Positions 6,144 to 13,156 of a DNA stretch of 13,156 bases are shown here, in pieces. The number at the start of each line of letters is the position of its first letter. The stretch's first letter is position 1. Source of the DNA: Rhodovulum sulfidophilum. GTDB taxonomy: Bacteria; Pseudomonadota; Alphaproteobacteria; Rhodobacterales; Rhodobacteraceae. Position numbers and translations under genes: made by a program. The stretch spans positions 1-13,156 of the forward strand of contig QFPW01000041.1 of the NCBI GenBank assembly GCA_003241785.1. The letters run 5' to 3'. The notes below the pieces were generated by a model. That model saw only the letters and a list, made by a program, of their open reading frames with translations, did not search any database and was not told where the DNA came from.

Positions 6144-6333
6144 ATCGCGATCCAACCGCTTCAACCGCCTCGCGGCGAGGCCTGCCATCGGCGGAAGGCC
6201 GCGAAGGCATCCTGCGGGAGGAGGCGGCACAGAGGCGGGGTTTCGACGACACGGCGGCCATGGCGCGTGAGGATGCCCGCCGTCGCTGAGTGCAAGACAA
6301 CGACATCACAAGAAAAATGGGAGGATAATAGTC

Positions 6334-7377
6334 ATGACAATGAACGATCAGACGCGGCGCGGCTTTCTCGCGCTGACGGGCGGCGCCGTCGGCCTGCTCG
6401 CGGCGCCTTCGATCGCCCGCGCCAAGAGCGAGCAGCTCGTCAAGATCGCCTACAACCTGCCGGAGCACCACGCGACGGGGGTCTATTTCGAGACCCTCGC
6501 GGAAGAGATCGCCAGGCGGACCGCGGATACTTCGGTGACGCTGGTGCCCCAGACCTTCCCCGATGGCCAGCTTTACAACGACAGCCAGTTGCCCGACGCG
6601 ATCTCGACCGGCGCCGCGCACATCGGGCAGGTGAACATCGGCTTCATCGCCGGCCCGGACGCCGAGATCCTGCGCATCTGGTCGATGCCGTTTCTCTACG
6701 ACACCTGGGAGGCCGAATGGGCGGCCGAGGACAGCGAGACCATCACGGGGGTCTTCTCGCGGCAGCTGGCCCGGTACGACCACGCCATGCTGAGCTGGCT
6801 CGCCTATGGCACGGTCGAGATCTATTCTGACACACCGGTGCGCACGCCGACGGATCTGCGGGGGCTGAAGATGCGGTCCTTCGGACTGGACGCGACGCAG
6901 TTCCTCGCCGCGCTCGGCGCCTCGCCCGTGACGATGAGCTCGCAGGAAATCTACCAGGCAATGCAGCGCGGCACGATCGACGGTTGCATGACCGGACCGT
7001 CCTCGGCCCTGAGCCGCAAGCTCTTCGAGGTAACGAAATACGGCACGAACGCCGCGATCGTCCGGCTGCCCTGGGTATGCTCGGCCTCGATGATGTGGTG
7101 GGACACCCTGCCCGAGGACGTGCAAGTCGCGGTGAGCGAGGCCGCCATGGTGGCGAAGCAGGCATCACGCGACCAGGGACGCGCGGACAATGAGAAGCTG
7201 GCGGATACGCTGCGGACGGAGGGCATGACGATCGCCGATATGACCCCCGAGGAACGCCAGGCCTGGACGACGGCCTGCGCGCCGCTGCTCGCGGACTACC
7301 GGGCGAAGAACGGCGAGGAGGGGGAGAGGATCCTGGTCGCCGTGGCCGAGGCGAACGCGGCATATCCCGCCGCCTGA
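6334..7377 (+). CDS. dctP: TRAP transporter substrate-binding protein (DctP family)
   Basis: This 347-residue periplasmic binding protein captures an organic acid for the membrane subunits encoded next. The N-terminus carries a twin-arginine signal, QTRRGFLALTGG (Arg8-Arg9), a hydrophobic stretch, and a likely cleavage after ARA at residue 30, so it is probably exported folded by Tat. Family landmarks are KIAYNLPEHH (37-46), FPDGQLYND, WSMPFLYD (116-123), the LRGLKMRSFG stretch with Arg181 in the place of the conserved carboxylate-binding arginine, FLAALGASPVTMSSQEIYQAMQRGTIDG (190-217) and LPEDVQ. The retained Arg argues for a carboxylate ligand. The ATG at 6334 is preferred over that at 6340 because GGGAGG lies nine bases upstream of it. 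It is the first gene of the operon, under the operator-covered promoter, and is followed by a 125-bp gap to the next subunit. Confidence 0.95.
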   Translation: MTMNDQTRRGFLALTGGAVGLLAAPSIARAKSEQLVKIAYNLPEHHATGVYFETLAEEIARRTADTSVTLVPQTFPDGQLYNDSQLPDAISTGAAHIGQVNIGFIAGPDAEILRIWSMPFLYDTWEAEWAAEDSETITGVFSRQLARYDHAMLSWLAYGTVEIYSDTPVRTPTDLRGLKMRSFGLDATQFLAALGASPVTMSSQEIYQAMQRGTIDGCMTGPSSALSRKLFEVTKYGTNAAIVRLPWVCSASMMWWDTLPEDVQVAVSEAAMVAKQASRDQGRADNEKLADTLRTEGMTIADMTPEERQAWTTACAPLLADYRAKNGEEGERILVAVAEANAAYPAA

Positions 7378-7502
7378 TCGGCGTCGTTTCCGTCGCGTGG
7401 CGCCGTCCGTCCCCTGGCGGGAGCGCGCTTCGGACGAGATCTGGCCCGCATGGGTCCGGCCCCGACCGCCGGATCGCACCCCCGTTCAAATCAGAGACCC
7501 CC
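7378..7502 (+). other. Gap between binding-protein and small-subunit genes
   Basis: These 125 bp contain short GC-rich inverted repeats such as TCCGG...CCGGA near 7456-7474 but no convincing terminator or promoter. Such a gap is common where the binding protein must be made in excess over the membrane subunits. Confidence 0.3.
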
Positions 7503-8006
7503 ATGACCTCGATAGAGAAGGCGATCGCGCTGCCGCAGCGCGCGGTACTGCTCATGGCGGCCGCGGCCCTGTCCGCCCTGCCGCTGATCACGACCTATGA
7601 CGTGATGATGCGCTACGTGTTTCACGCGCCCACGATCTGGGCCACCGAGATCTCGATCTATCTGCTCCAGTTCGTCGTCTTCCTGACCCCGGGCGCGCTC
7701 CTGGCCGATGGCCGCCACCTGCGCGTGACGTTCTGGATCGAGAGCCTCACGGGCCGATCTCGCCGCGTCGCCGAGCGCGTCGCGGCGCTCGCGGTCGTGC
7801 CCTACGCCGCGGTGCTGGTCTGGTACGGCGCCACCTATGCGATCCGCGCCTACGAGCGCGGCATGGTTTCGCCGACGCTGCTACAGGTGCCGCTCTGGCT
7901 CGTCTACGCGCTGGTGCCGCTGGGCGGCGTCCTGCTCCTGCTCGGCGTAGTGCTGCGCTGCCTCAGCGTGGGCTCCCCGGAAACGAAAGAAGGAGCGGCG
8001 GCATGA
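7503..8006 (+). CDS. dctQ: TRAP transporter small permease subunit (DctQ family)
   Basis: The 167-residue protein has the size and pattern of DctQ subunits, with four predicted membrane helices at roughly residues 14-34, 49-69, 88-110 and 125-148. The family-typical region after the first helix is present: DVMMRYVFHAPTIWATEIS (32-50), followed by LLQFVVFLTPGALLADGRHLRVTF. DctQ forms a complex with DctM in the inner membrane and stabilises it for sodium-driven uptake. The Shine-Dalgarno is weak (AGAGA-like, before CCCCC). Its TGA overlaps the ATG of the next gene (ATGA), so the two are probably translationally coupled. Confidence 0.92.
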   Translation: MTSIEKAIALPQRAVLLMAAAALSALPLITTYDVMMRYVFHAPTIWATEISIYLLQFVVFLTPGALLADGRHLRVTFWIESLTGRSRRVAERVAALAVVPYAAVLVWYGATYAIRAYERGMVSPTLLQVPLWLVYALVPLGGVLLLLGVVLRCLSVGSPETKEGAAA

Positions 8007-9289
8007 TTAGCGCCACGGTCGTCCTCATCCTGCTGGCGGTGCTCCTGGGCTGTCTCTTTCTCGGCGTGCCGATCGCCTTCTCGCTCGGGCTCACCGGATC
8101 GGTCACCATCCTCGCGGCGGCCGGGATGCCCTTCCTGGTGCAGATCCCCCTGACCCTGCAACGCGCGCTCGCCGACCCGGTCATCCTGGCCGTTCCGATG
8201 TACATCCTGATGGGCGAGCTCCTCTATCGGGGCAAGGTGGGGCAGCAGCTCTTCGACGTCGCGAATGCCTGGGCGGGGCGTCTGCGCGGCGGGACCGGCG
8301 TTTCCGCGGTCGCGGCCTTCACGTTCTTCGCCGCGATCGTGGGCTCCTCGATGGCCTCGATCCTCACCATCGGCCGGGTGGCGCTGCCGGAGATGGAGAA
8401 GGCGAACTATCCGAAGGGCCTGCGATACGGCCTGACGGTGGTGGGCGGATCCCTGGGCATCCTCATTCCGCCGTCCATCCCGCTGATCATCTATGCCTCG
8501 CTGGCCGAGGTCTCGCCCTCGCAGCTCTTCATGGCCGGGATCGCGCCGGGCCTTATCATTGCCTCGATGCTCGCGGTCTGGGCGATGGTGAGCGCGCCGA
8601 CCACCAAGGTGGCGGCGGGCGAGCCCTGGTCGGCCGCGAAGGCGCTCAGGATCACGCTCAAATCGCTCCCCGACCTGGCGCTGCCGGCGGTCATTCTCGG
8701 CGGCATCTACGCCGGGATCTACACGCCGACCGAGGCGGCGGGAATCGGCGTGGTCCTAGCGCTGCTCCTGACGATGGTGTTGCGGCGGACCATCAGCCTC
8801 GGGGAGCTCCCGGAAGTGCTGGTCAGCGCGACCTTCCACTCGACGGCGCTGCTGGCGATCGTGGTCGGCGCGCTCGTGCTGGGCTCGGCGCTCACCCTGA
8901 TCGGGCTGCCCCAGTTCCTGTCGAGCCAGATCCTCGAAGCCGGAATGCCGCCCTGGCTCGTGCTTCTGATCATGAACATCGTCTGGATCGTGCTCGGCTT
9001 TTTCCTTGAGGTGATCTCGATCATCCTGATCACCGTGCCGGTCTTCGTGCCGATCGCCGTGGCTTACCACTTCGACATGGTCTGGTTCGGCATCCTCATG
9101 GTGATCAATATGGAGATCGCGCTCATCTCGCCGCCGCTCGGCATGAACCTCTTCGCGCTGAAGTCGATCCTGCCGAACGAACGCATCGAGACGATCATCC
9201 GCGCGACGCTGCCCTCGCTCACGATCGTGCTCCTGGTCCTCGCGCTGGTCTGGCTCTTCCCGGGAATTCTCTATGCCCCCGGTTCCTGA
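8003..9289 (+). CDS. dctM: TRAP transporter large permease subunit (DctM family)
   Basis: The 428-residue protein is the sodium-coupled translocation subunit of a TRAP transporter. It is hydrophobic throughout, consistent with about a dozen membrane segments. It shows typical DctM stretches: LFLGVPIAFSLGLTG near the N-terminus, PMYILMGELLYRGKVG, GGTGVSAVAAFTFFAAIVGSS with the conserved small-residue turn, GGSLGILIPPSIPLIIYA, GIYTPTEAAGIGVV, and close to the end NMEIALISPPLGMNLFALK. All motifs look intact and the length is normal. The start overlaps the DctQ stop by four bases, with GGAG upstream inside the dctQ end. The next gene follows after 75 bp containing a stem-loop. Confidence 0.95.
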   Translation: MISATVVLILLAVLLGCLFLGVPIAFSLGLTGSVTILAAAGMPFLVQIPLTLQRALADPVILAVPMYILMGELLYRGKVGQQLFDVANAWAGRLRGGTGVSAVAAFTFFAAIVGSSMASILTIGRVALPEMEKANYPKGLRYGLTVVGGSLGILIPPSIPLIIYASLAEVSPSQLFMAGIAPGLIIASMLAVWAMVSAPTTKVAAGEPWSAAKALRITLKSLPDLALPAVILGGIYAGIYTPTEAAGIGVVLALLLTMVLRRTISLGELPEVLVSATFHSTALLAIVVGALVLGSALTLIGLPQFLSSQILEAGMPPWLVLLIMNIVWIVLGFFLEVISIILITVPVFVPIAVAYHFDMVWFGILMVINMEIALISPPLGMNLFALKSILPNERIETIIRATLPSLTIVLLVLALVWLFPGILYAPGS

Positions 9290-9308
9290 CCCCGTTCGGG
9301 CCGCTGGA

Positions 9309-9346
9309 CCACGCATCCGCGGCATGCTTCGCAAGCGGACGCGTGG
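9309..9346 (+). terminator. Stem-loop between the transporter and thioesterase genes
   Basis: CCACGCATCCGC (9309-9320) pairs with GCGGACGCGTGG (9335-9346) in a 12-bp stem with one mismatch and a 14-nt loop. There is no T tract. It may lower read-through into the downstream genes or protect the transporter mRNA from 3' decay rather than end transcription fully. Confidence 0.45.
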
Positions 9347-9364
9347 CTCAGGGAGAGTTCCTAA

Positions 9365-9796
9365 ATGACAACCGAAATTCCCGTCGACAACCCGCTTCTG
9401 TCGCATCTCGGGATCAGGCTGGTGGAGTGGCGGACCGGTCACGCCGAGTTTCATCTCGCGATCAACGCGCATCACCTCAACCGACAGGGCAATCTGCAGG
9501 GTGGCGTCGTCGCCACCCTGCTCGACGTCGCCTGCGGCTACGCGGGCCTCAGCCCGCCCGACTCGGGACGGCGCGACGATTCCGCGACCGTGATGCTGAA
9601 TGTCAGCTTCCTGGACAAGGCGAACAGCGGCGTTCTCATCGCCCGCGGATGCGTCTCGCGGTCGGGAAAGCGCCTCTACTTCGCCACGGGCGAGGTCACG
9701 ACCGACGAGGGACGAATCATCGCCACGGCGCAGGGCACGTTCCGGATCTTCCGCGAGGCGGATCGCGATCAGGCACCCGGAGCCGCCCGGGGCTAG
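9365..9796 (+). CDS. PaaI-type hotdog-fold acyl-CoA thioesterase
   Basis: The 143-residue protein fits the single-domain hotdog thioesterases of the PaaI/YbgC-like group, which hydrolyse CoA thioesters in the cytoplasm and often relieve stalled intermediates in aromatic or acid catabolism. The signature region HHLNRQGNLQGGVVATLLDVACGYA (36-60) keeps Asn39, the two glycines and the helix with Asp54, the usual catalytic acid. The His of the common HGG motif is replaced by Gln45. Later strands (TVMLNVSFLDKANSGVLIARGCV, GKRLYFATGEV, IIATAQGTFRIF) follow the family pattern. The ATG at 9365 has GGGAGAG upstream. It follows dctM after a stem-loop and precedes the LysR gene by 38 bp, so it probably belongs to the same transcription unit. 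Substrate unknown. Confidence 0.88.
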   Translation: MTTEIPVDNPLLSHLGIRLVEWRTGHAEFHLAINAHHLNRQGNLQGGVVATLLDVACGYAGLSPPDSGRRDDSATVMLNVSFLDKANSGVLIARGCVSRSGKRLYFATGEVTTDEGRIIATAQGTFRIFREADRDQAPGAARG

Positions 9797-9834
9797 CCGC
9801 GCGGGGCCGACTCTAACAAAAGGGATGTTTCGAC

Positions 9835-10794
9835 GTGGAAGACCTTCCGCCGCTCAATCCTCTCCGCGCCTTCGAGGCCGCGGCGCGCCACATGTCGATG
9901 CGTAAGGCGGCGGAAGAGCTCTATGTCACGCCCGGCGCGATCAGCCGGCAGGTGAAGGCCCTCGAGAGCCACCTCGGCTACATCCTGTTTCACCGGCTGC
10001 CAAACGAGATCATCCTGACGGCGGAGGGCGACGCCTACTTCAAGCCGGTGTCGAAATATCTCCATGAAATCGCCCTGGCGACCAAGGCGCTGGTCGGGAG
10101 CAAGGTGCAGGACGCCATTCACATCCGCGCCTATACGACCTTCGCGGGCAAGTGGCTGATCCCGCGGCTGTCATCGTTCTCCGATCTCTATCCCGGGATC
10201 GAGATCCGCCTGTCCACCTCCGTCGAGGCCGTCGATTTCGAGCGGGAGAACGTGGACGCGGCGATCCGCCTCGGTGACGGGGGGTTTCCTGGTCTGGAGA
10301 CAGTCAGGCTGGTCGAGAACCATCTCGCGCCGCTCTGCACGCCCGAATACGCCAGGCGGACGGGACTGACCTCCGCCCGGGATCTGAACCGGGCTCGGCT
10401 GCTGCATTCACTGGCGCGGCCCGAGGACTGGCGCGCCTGGATCGAGACAGCCGGTCTCGGGGGCGTCGTCGACTGGTACGCGGGACCGAAATACGGCAGT
10501 TCCATGCTGGCCTCGCAGGCCGCGCTCGATCACCAGGGGATCATGATCGCGCAGAAATCCCTGTTCGGCGCCGACCTGGAGGCCGGACGGCTGGTCCAGC
10601 CGTTCGGGCCGATCGTCGACCAGCGCCATTTCACCTATTACCTCGTCTATCCAAGGAACCGACTGCGCAATCACGCGCTGCGCCGCTTCCAAGCCTGGCT
10701 CGAAGCGGAATGCGCGATGAAGGAGGGCGGTGAGGCCGCCGTCGCGGCGGTCGGCCGTGGCCACTGGTCGGCGGGACCGAACCCGCTTCCCTGA
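9835..10794 (+). CDS. LysR-family transcriptional regulator, GcvA-like
   Basis: The 319-residue product has an N-terminal LysR winged helix of the GcvA subgroup (LNPLRAFEAAARHMSMRKAAEELYVTPGAISRQVKALESHLG, residues 7-48). A periplasmic-binding-like effector domain follows (about 92-297), with typical WLIPRL (107-112) and VDAAIRLGDG (139-148). The start is a GTG at 9835, supported by AGGGA nine bases upstream and by the family's usual MxxLPPLNxLRAFEAAAR opening. It is encoded in the same direction as, and directly behind, the transporter and thioesterase genes, whereas LysR genes more often face their target. Its target could be the divergent CoA-transferase/MmgE region or the downstream thiolase cluster. 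The last twenty or so residues are Gly/Ala-rich and probably disordered. Confidence 0.92.
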   Translation: MEDLPPLNPLRAFEAAARHMSMRKAAEELYVTPGAISRQVKALESHLGYILFHRLPNEIILTAEGDAYFKPVSKYLHEIALATKALVGSKVQDAIHIRAYTTFAGKWLIPRLSSFSDLYPGIEIRLSTSVEAVDFERENVDAAIRLGDGGFPGLETVRLVENHLAPLCTPEYARRTGLTSARDLNRARLLHSLARPEDWRAWIETAGLGGVVDWYAGPKYGSSMLASQAALDHQGIMIAQKSLFGADLEAGRLVQPFGPIVDQRHFTYYLVYPRNRLRNHALRRFQAWLEAECAMKEGGEAAVAAVGRGHWSAGPNPLP

Positions 10795-11041
10795 TCGTCC
10801 AGGGCTTTCGCGCCGGCGCACCCGCTCGTCCTCGCGGCTTGGGCGCGGCGGCGCTCGGCCGGTCGCGATCACAGCCGGGCGGACCGATGTCCGAGACGTT
10901 GAGTTCAGGTCACGACAGCCCTCCGACAATGTCCTTTGCCGCGAACGGCCGCGCGCGCCGATAGTCGGCACGACCAAGGCGAGCGCCCGGCCTTCGGCGA
11001 AACGGACGGCGGGACGCGGGGAATCAGGAGATCTTCCGAAG
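10795..11041 (+). promoter_or_regulatory. Spacer before the thiolase cluster, probable promoter region
   Basis: These 247 bp separate the LysR gene from the DUF35/thiolase/SDR cluster and should hold its promoter. I see TTGAGT near 10898 but no well-spaced -10. I found no TGTCCGGACA site and no clear palindrome. A plus-strand open frame runs through from 10730, but nothing before 11042 resembles a protein. Confidence 0.35.
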
Positions 11042-11407
11042 ATGGTTGAGGTGTTCGGCCCGGCTGGGCGGGATGGAGGCGTGGCCTTGCTCGCGTCGCG
11101 TGAACGGACGGGAGGGAAGGGCGTCTTCCCGCGGATTCCGTCCGAGTGCCCCGCCGCCGCTCTCTACGAGGATATTGAGCTCACGGGCCCGGCGACGCTC
11201 TACAGCTTCACCGTGATCCACCCGAGCCCCAGATCCGGCGAGGCCCCATTCGTGCTCGCGCTGGCCGATTTCGGCGGCGAGGCGCGGGTCTTCGGCAGGC
11301 TCATTCATCCGATCGACGCGGTTTCCATCGGAATGCGCCTTGAGGTCCGGCCATCCGATCCCGAGGACCGTGCCAGCTATCATTTCGTTCCGGCGGGAGA
11401 AAACTGA
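11042..11407 (+). CDS. DUF35-like OB-fold protein, zinc-ribbon cysteines mostly lost
   Basis: The 121-residue protein aligns with Zn-ribbon/OB-fold (DUF35) proteins, which bind SCP-x-type thiolases or related ChsH2-like partners and help hold acyl-CoA. The OB part is clear: LYEDIELTGPATLYSFTVIHPSP (41-63), APFVLALADFGGEARVFGRL (68-87), GMRLEVR and the end SYHFVPAGEN. The N-terminal zinc ribbon is degenerate. Where relatives read SRC..CG this one reads SRERTGG (19-25), and of the second Cys pair only Cys36 remains. Zinc binding is therefore unlikely. The start is chosen at the ATG at 11042 (AGGAG eleven bases upstream). The stop is followed by a single base before the thiolase ATG, so the two are almost certainly co-translated and probably form a complex. 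Confidence 0.75.
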   Translation: MVEVFGPAGRDGGVALLASRERTGGKGVFPRIPSECPAAALYEDIELTGPATLYSFTVIHPSPRSGEAPFVLALADFGGEARVFGRLIHPIDAVSIGMRLEVRPSDPEDRASYHFVPAGEN

Positions 11408-11408
11408 G

Positions 11409-12560
11409 ATGGCGAAGGAGATCTATATCGCCGGCGCGGCGATGACCCCCTTCGCGCGGCATGACGCCAAGTCGATGCAGATGCTAGCGCAGGAGGCCGT
11501 GCTCGGCGCGCTCCGCGACGCGGATGTCGAGGCCTCCGCGATCCAGGCGATGTACAACGCCAATGTCTATGGCGGCATGATCCTGGGGCAGGTGCTGATG
11601 CGCGACCTGCGGATCACCGGGCCCGCGCTCTATAACGTGGAGAACGCCTGCGCCAGCGGCGCGACGGCGGTCCACCTCGCCAGACAGGCGCTCGAGCTCG
11701 GCGTTTACGACACCGTTCTCGTCTGGGGCGTCGAGGCGCTCACGCAGCTCGGCGGCGGCGCGATCCCGTTGCAGCGCAACGACTACAAGACCAGTCTCTA
11801 CGCGGCCCAGGGCATGACGCTGCCCTCCGTCTACGCGATGCGCGGCACCCGCTACCTCCACGAGCGCAACGAAAGCCCCGAAGTCCTGGCCCGCGTCGCG
11901 GTCAAGAACAGGGCCGCCGGCGCACGGAACCCCTTCGCGCAGCAACGCAAGGAGGTGACGCTGGAGGAGGTTCTGACCTCGCGTCCGGTGGCGGAGCCGC
12001 TGACGCTCCTGCAATGCTGCCCGTCGATGGTAGATGGCGCCGCGGCGGTGGTGCTGACGACGAAGCGACCGGCGCAGGGCCGCCCGGCGGTCCGGATCCG
12101 GGCCTCGGCGGTGCAGTCGGGCCATCAGGAGGTCGGCTGCGACGACATCCTCGACGCCGAGATCACCGCCCGGACCGCGGGTAAGGCCTATGAGGAGTCC
12201 GGGATCGATCCGAGCGAGGTCGACGTCGTCGAACTGCATGACGCCTTCACCATCGCCGAACTCATCTACTACGAGGCGCTCCGCCTCGCTGCCCCGGGCG
12301 AGGGGCCGGACATGCTGCGCCGCGGCGACACCGCGATCGGCGGCCGGGTCCCGGTCAATCCGAGCGGGGGGCTGCTGGCCAAGGGGCATCCGCTCGGCGC
12401 CACCGGCGTCGCGCAGATGGTGGAGATCGCCTGGCAACTACAGGATCGCGCAACGGGCCGCCAGGTCGAGCGCGCCAGGGTCGGGCTCACCCAATGCACC
12501 GGCGGCGGCATCGCGGGCGTCGATCACGCCGCCTCCTCCGTTCACATCCTGTCGGTCTGA
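11409..12560 (+). CDS. SCP-x-type thiolase family protein
   Basis: The 383-residue protein belongs to the thiolase-like group related to SCP-x and Ltp proteins, which cleave or form carbon-carbon bonds in CoA esters. Active-site signatures are intact: VENACASGA with nucleophile Cys81, ELHDAF with His277, GGLLAKGHPLGATG with His327, and TQCTGGG with Cys363. This argues for real catalysis rather than a lipid-binding relic. No C-terminal SCP2 domain is present. The ATG at 11409 has GGGAGA eight bases upstream, inside the end of the DUF35 gene. Partnership with a DUF35 protein is typical of this thiolase branch, for example the Ltp2-ChsH2 aldolase of steroid side-chain breakdown, so either a thiolase or a retro-aldol cleavage is possible. 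The SDR gene follows 11 bases later. Confidence 0.92.
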   Translation: MAKEIYIAGAAMTPFARHDAKSMQMLAQEAVLGALRDADVEASAIQAMYNANVYGGMILGQVLMRDLRITGPALYNVENACASGATAVHLARQALELGVYDTVLVWGVEALTQLGGGAIPLQRNDYKTSLYAAQGMTLPSVYAMRGTRYLHERNESPEVLARVAVKNRAAGARNPFAQQRKEVTLEEVLTSRPVAEPLTLLQCCPSMVDGAAAVVLTTKRPAQGRPAVRIRASAVQSGHQEVGCDDILDAEITARTAGKAYEESGIDPSEVDVVELHDAFTIAELIYYEALRLAAPGEGPDMLRRGDTAIGGRVPVNPSGGLLAKGHPLGATGVAQMVEIAWQLQDRATGRQVERARVGLTQCTGGGIAGVDHAASSVHILSV

Positions 12561-12571
12561 GGAGCTCCGTC

Positions 12572-13156
12572 ATGAGAAGCGCGATCGTGACCGGCGCGGC
12601 GCGGGGCATCGGCCTCGGCATCGCCGGGGCCCTGGTGAAGGCCGGCTACGCCGTGGCCATCGTCGACCTGAACCCGGCGGCCTGCGACGAGGCCGCGGCC
12701 ATCCTGTCCGATGTTCATCCCGAGGCGCAAGTGCTTCCGGTCGTGGCGAATGTCACGGACACCGCCTCGGTCGAGGCGGCCGTGTCCGCGACGAAGACCG
12801 CCTTCGGGCGGGTGGATCTGCTCGTCAACAACGCGGGCATCGTGCGTGACAAGCGCATCGTCAATATGGTCGACGCCGACTGGGACGACGTGGTCAACAC
12901 CAATCTGAAGTCGCAGTTTCTGACCTGCCGCGCCGTCGCGCCGGTCATGTTCGAGCAGGGCGAGGGCCGGATCGTCAACATCTCGTCCCGCGCCTGGCTG
13001 GGCGGCTTCGGGCAGGTGAACTATTCGGCGGCCAAGGGTGGCGTCGTCAGCCTGACCCGCAGCCTCGCGCTGGAGTTCGCGGGCAAGGGCGTGACCGTCA
13101 ACGCCATCGCGCCGGGTATCGTGCGGACGCCGATGTTCGACGGCTTCACCGAGGAA
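12572..13156 (+). CDS. Short-chain dehydrogenase/reductase, FabG-like (3' end outside window)
   Basis: The first 195 residues are visible. They show a classical SDR: TGAARGIG (7-14) for the dinucleotide, Asp32 at the end of the second strand (usually favouring NAD+ over NADP+), NNAG (86-89), Asn111, and the triad Ser138 (NISS), Tyr151 and Lys155 in YSAAKGG. PGIVRTPM follows at 181-188. The spacing equals that of E. coli FabG. Such enzymes interconvert 3-oxoacyl and 3-hydroxyacyl groups. The NAD preference and the place behind the thiolase suggest the oxidative direction, making the thiolase substrate. GGAG lies upstream of the ATG at 12572, directly after the thiolase stop, so it is part of the same operon. 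The C-terminal substrate loop is cut off by the window edge. Confidence 0.92.
   Translation, partial: MRSAIVTGAARGIGLGIAGALVKAGYAVAIVDLNPAACDEAAAILSDVHPEAQVLPVVANVTDTASVEAAVSATKTAFGRVDLLVNNAGIVRDKRIVNMVDADWDDVVNTNLKSQFLTCRAVAPVMFEQGEGRIVNISSRAWLGGFGQVNYSAAKGGVVSLTRSLALEFAGKGVTVNAIAPGIVRTPMFDGFTEE

Noticed and set aside
6133..6273. Short leader peptide frame in front of the binding-protein gene
   Set aside because: A 46-codon frame starts at the ATG inside operator site 3 but has no Shine-Dalgarno and no regulatory codon run.
8756..9475. 239-residue minus-strand frame across the dctM end
   Set aside because: Its Asp/Arg/His-rich composition is the antisense image of hydrophobic DctM codons.
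10730..11041. Upstream part of the open frame leading into the DUF35 gene
   Set aside because: It overlaps the end of the LysR gene and is low-complexity Arg/Pro/Ser sequence; similarity to the family begins only after 11042.
1..13156. CRISPR array, tRNA, rRNA, prophage or toxin-antitoxin module
   Set aside because: No regularly spaced direct repeats, no RNA gene signatures and no phage or toxin-like proteins were seen in reading both strands.

Overview
The window is GC-rich DNA from a proteobacterium, most likely an alphaproteobacterium of the Rhodobacterales/Rhodospirillales kind. This is inferred from the strong GC bias at third codon positions, clear Shine-Dalgarno sites, a complete TRAP transporter, and the mix of CaiB-type CoA-transferase, MmgE/PrpD, acyl-CoA dehydrogenase, thiolase and SDR genes. 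No marker gene fixes the genus. No rRNA, tRNA, CRISPR array or intact mobile element was seen.

Layout. (1) 1-167 is the 3' end of a flavin-dependent aromatic monooxygenase gene. (2) 168-695 carries no intact gene: it holds a decayed, frame-shifted transposase/integrase remnant (minus strand) and a strong hairpin. (3) 696-3637 is a two-gene minus-strand operon: an unusual one-and-a-half-copy CaiB/BaiF CoA-transferase and an acyl-CoA dehydrogenase. (4) Divergently, 3866-5236 encodes an MmgE/PrpD-family enzyme. (5) 5294-6034 (minus) encodes a GntR/HutC-type repressor, convergent with the MmgE/PrpD gene and divergent from the transporter. (6) 6334-9289 encodes a TRAP transporter (Tat-exported binding protein, small and large membrane subunits), followed by a hotdog thioesterase (9365-9796) and a GcvA-type LysR regulator (9835-10794). 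(7) 11042-13156 is a tight cluster: a DUF35-like OB-fold protein, an SCP-x-type thiolase and an SDR that runs off the window.

How they may work together (inference). The genes look like one carboxylate-catabolic locus. TRAP imports an organic acid, the CoA-transferase activates it, the acyl-CoA dehydrogenase and SDR carry out beta-oxidation-like redox steps, the MmgE/PrpD enzyme does a dehydration, hydration or decarboxylation type reaction, the thiolase/DUF35 pair cleaves the carbon chain, and the thioesterase releases stalled CoA esters. No crotonase-type enoyl-CoA hydratase is present in the window. The substrate cannot be read from the sequence; the neighbouring aromatic monooxygenase makes an aromatic-derived acid one possibility.

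The most striking non-coding signal lies between the GntR and TRAP genes: three copies of TGTCCGGACA or its one-base variant TGTTCGGACA, with centres 63 and 21 bp apart (6 and 2 helical turns). One sits inside a probable leaderless gntR promoter, and another is extended to a perfect 20-bp palindrome just downstream of a perfect TTGACA box. Other oddities are several enzymes with altered signature residues: acyl-CoA dehydrogenase, thioesterase and DUF35 protein.
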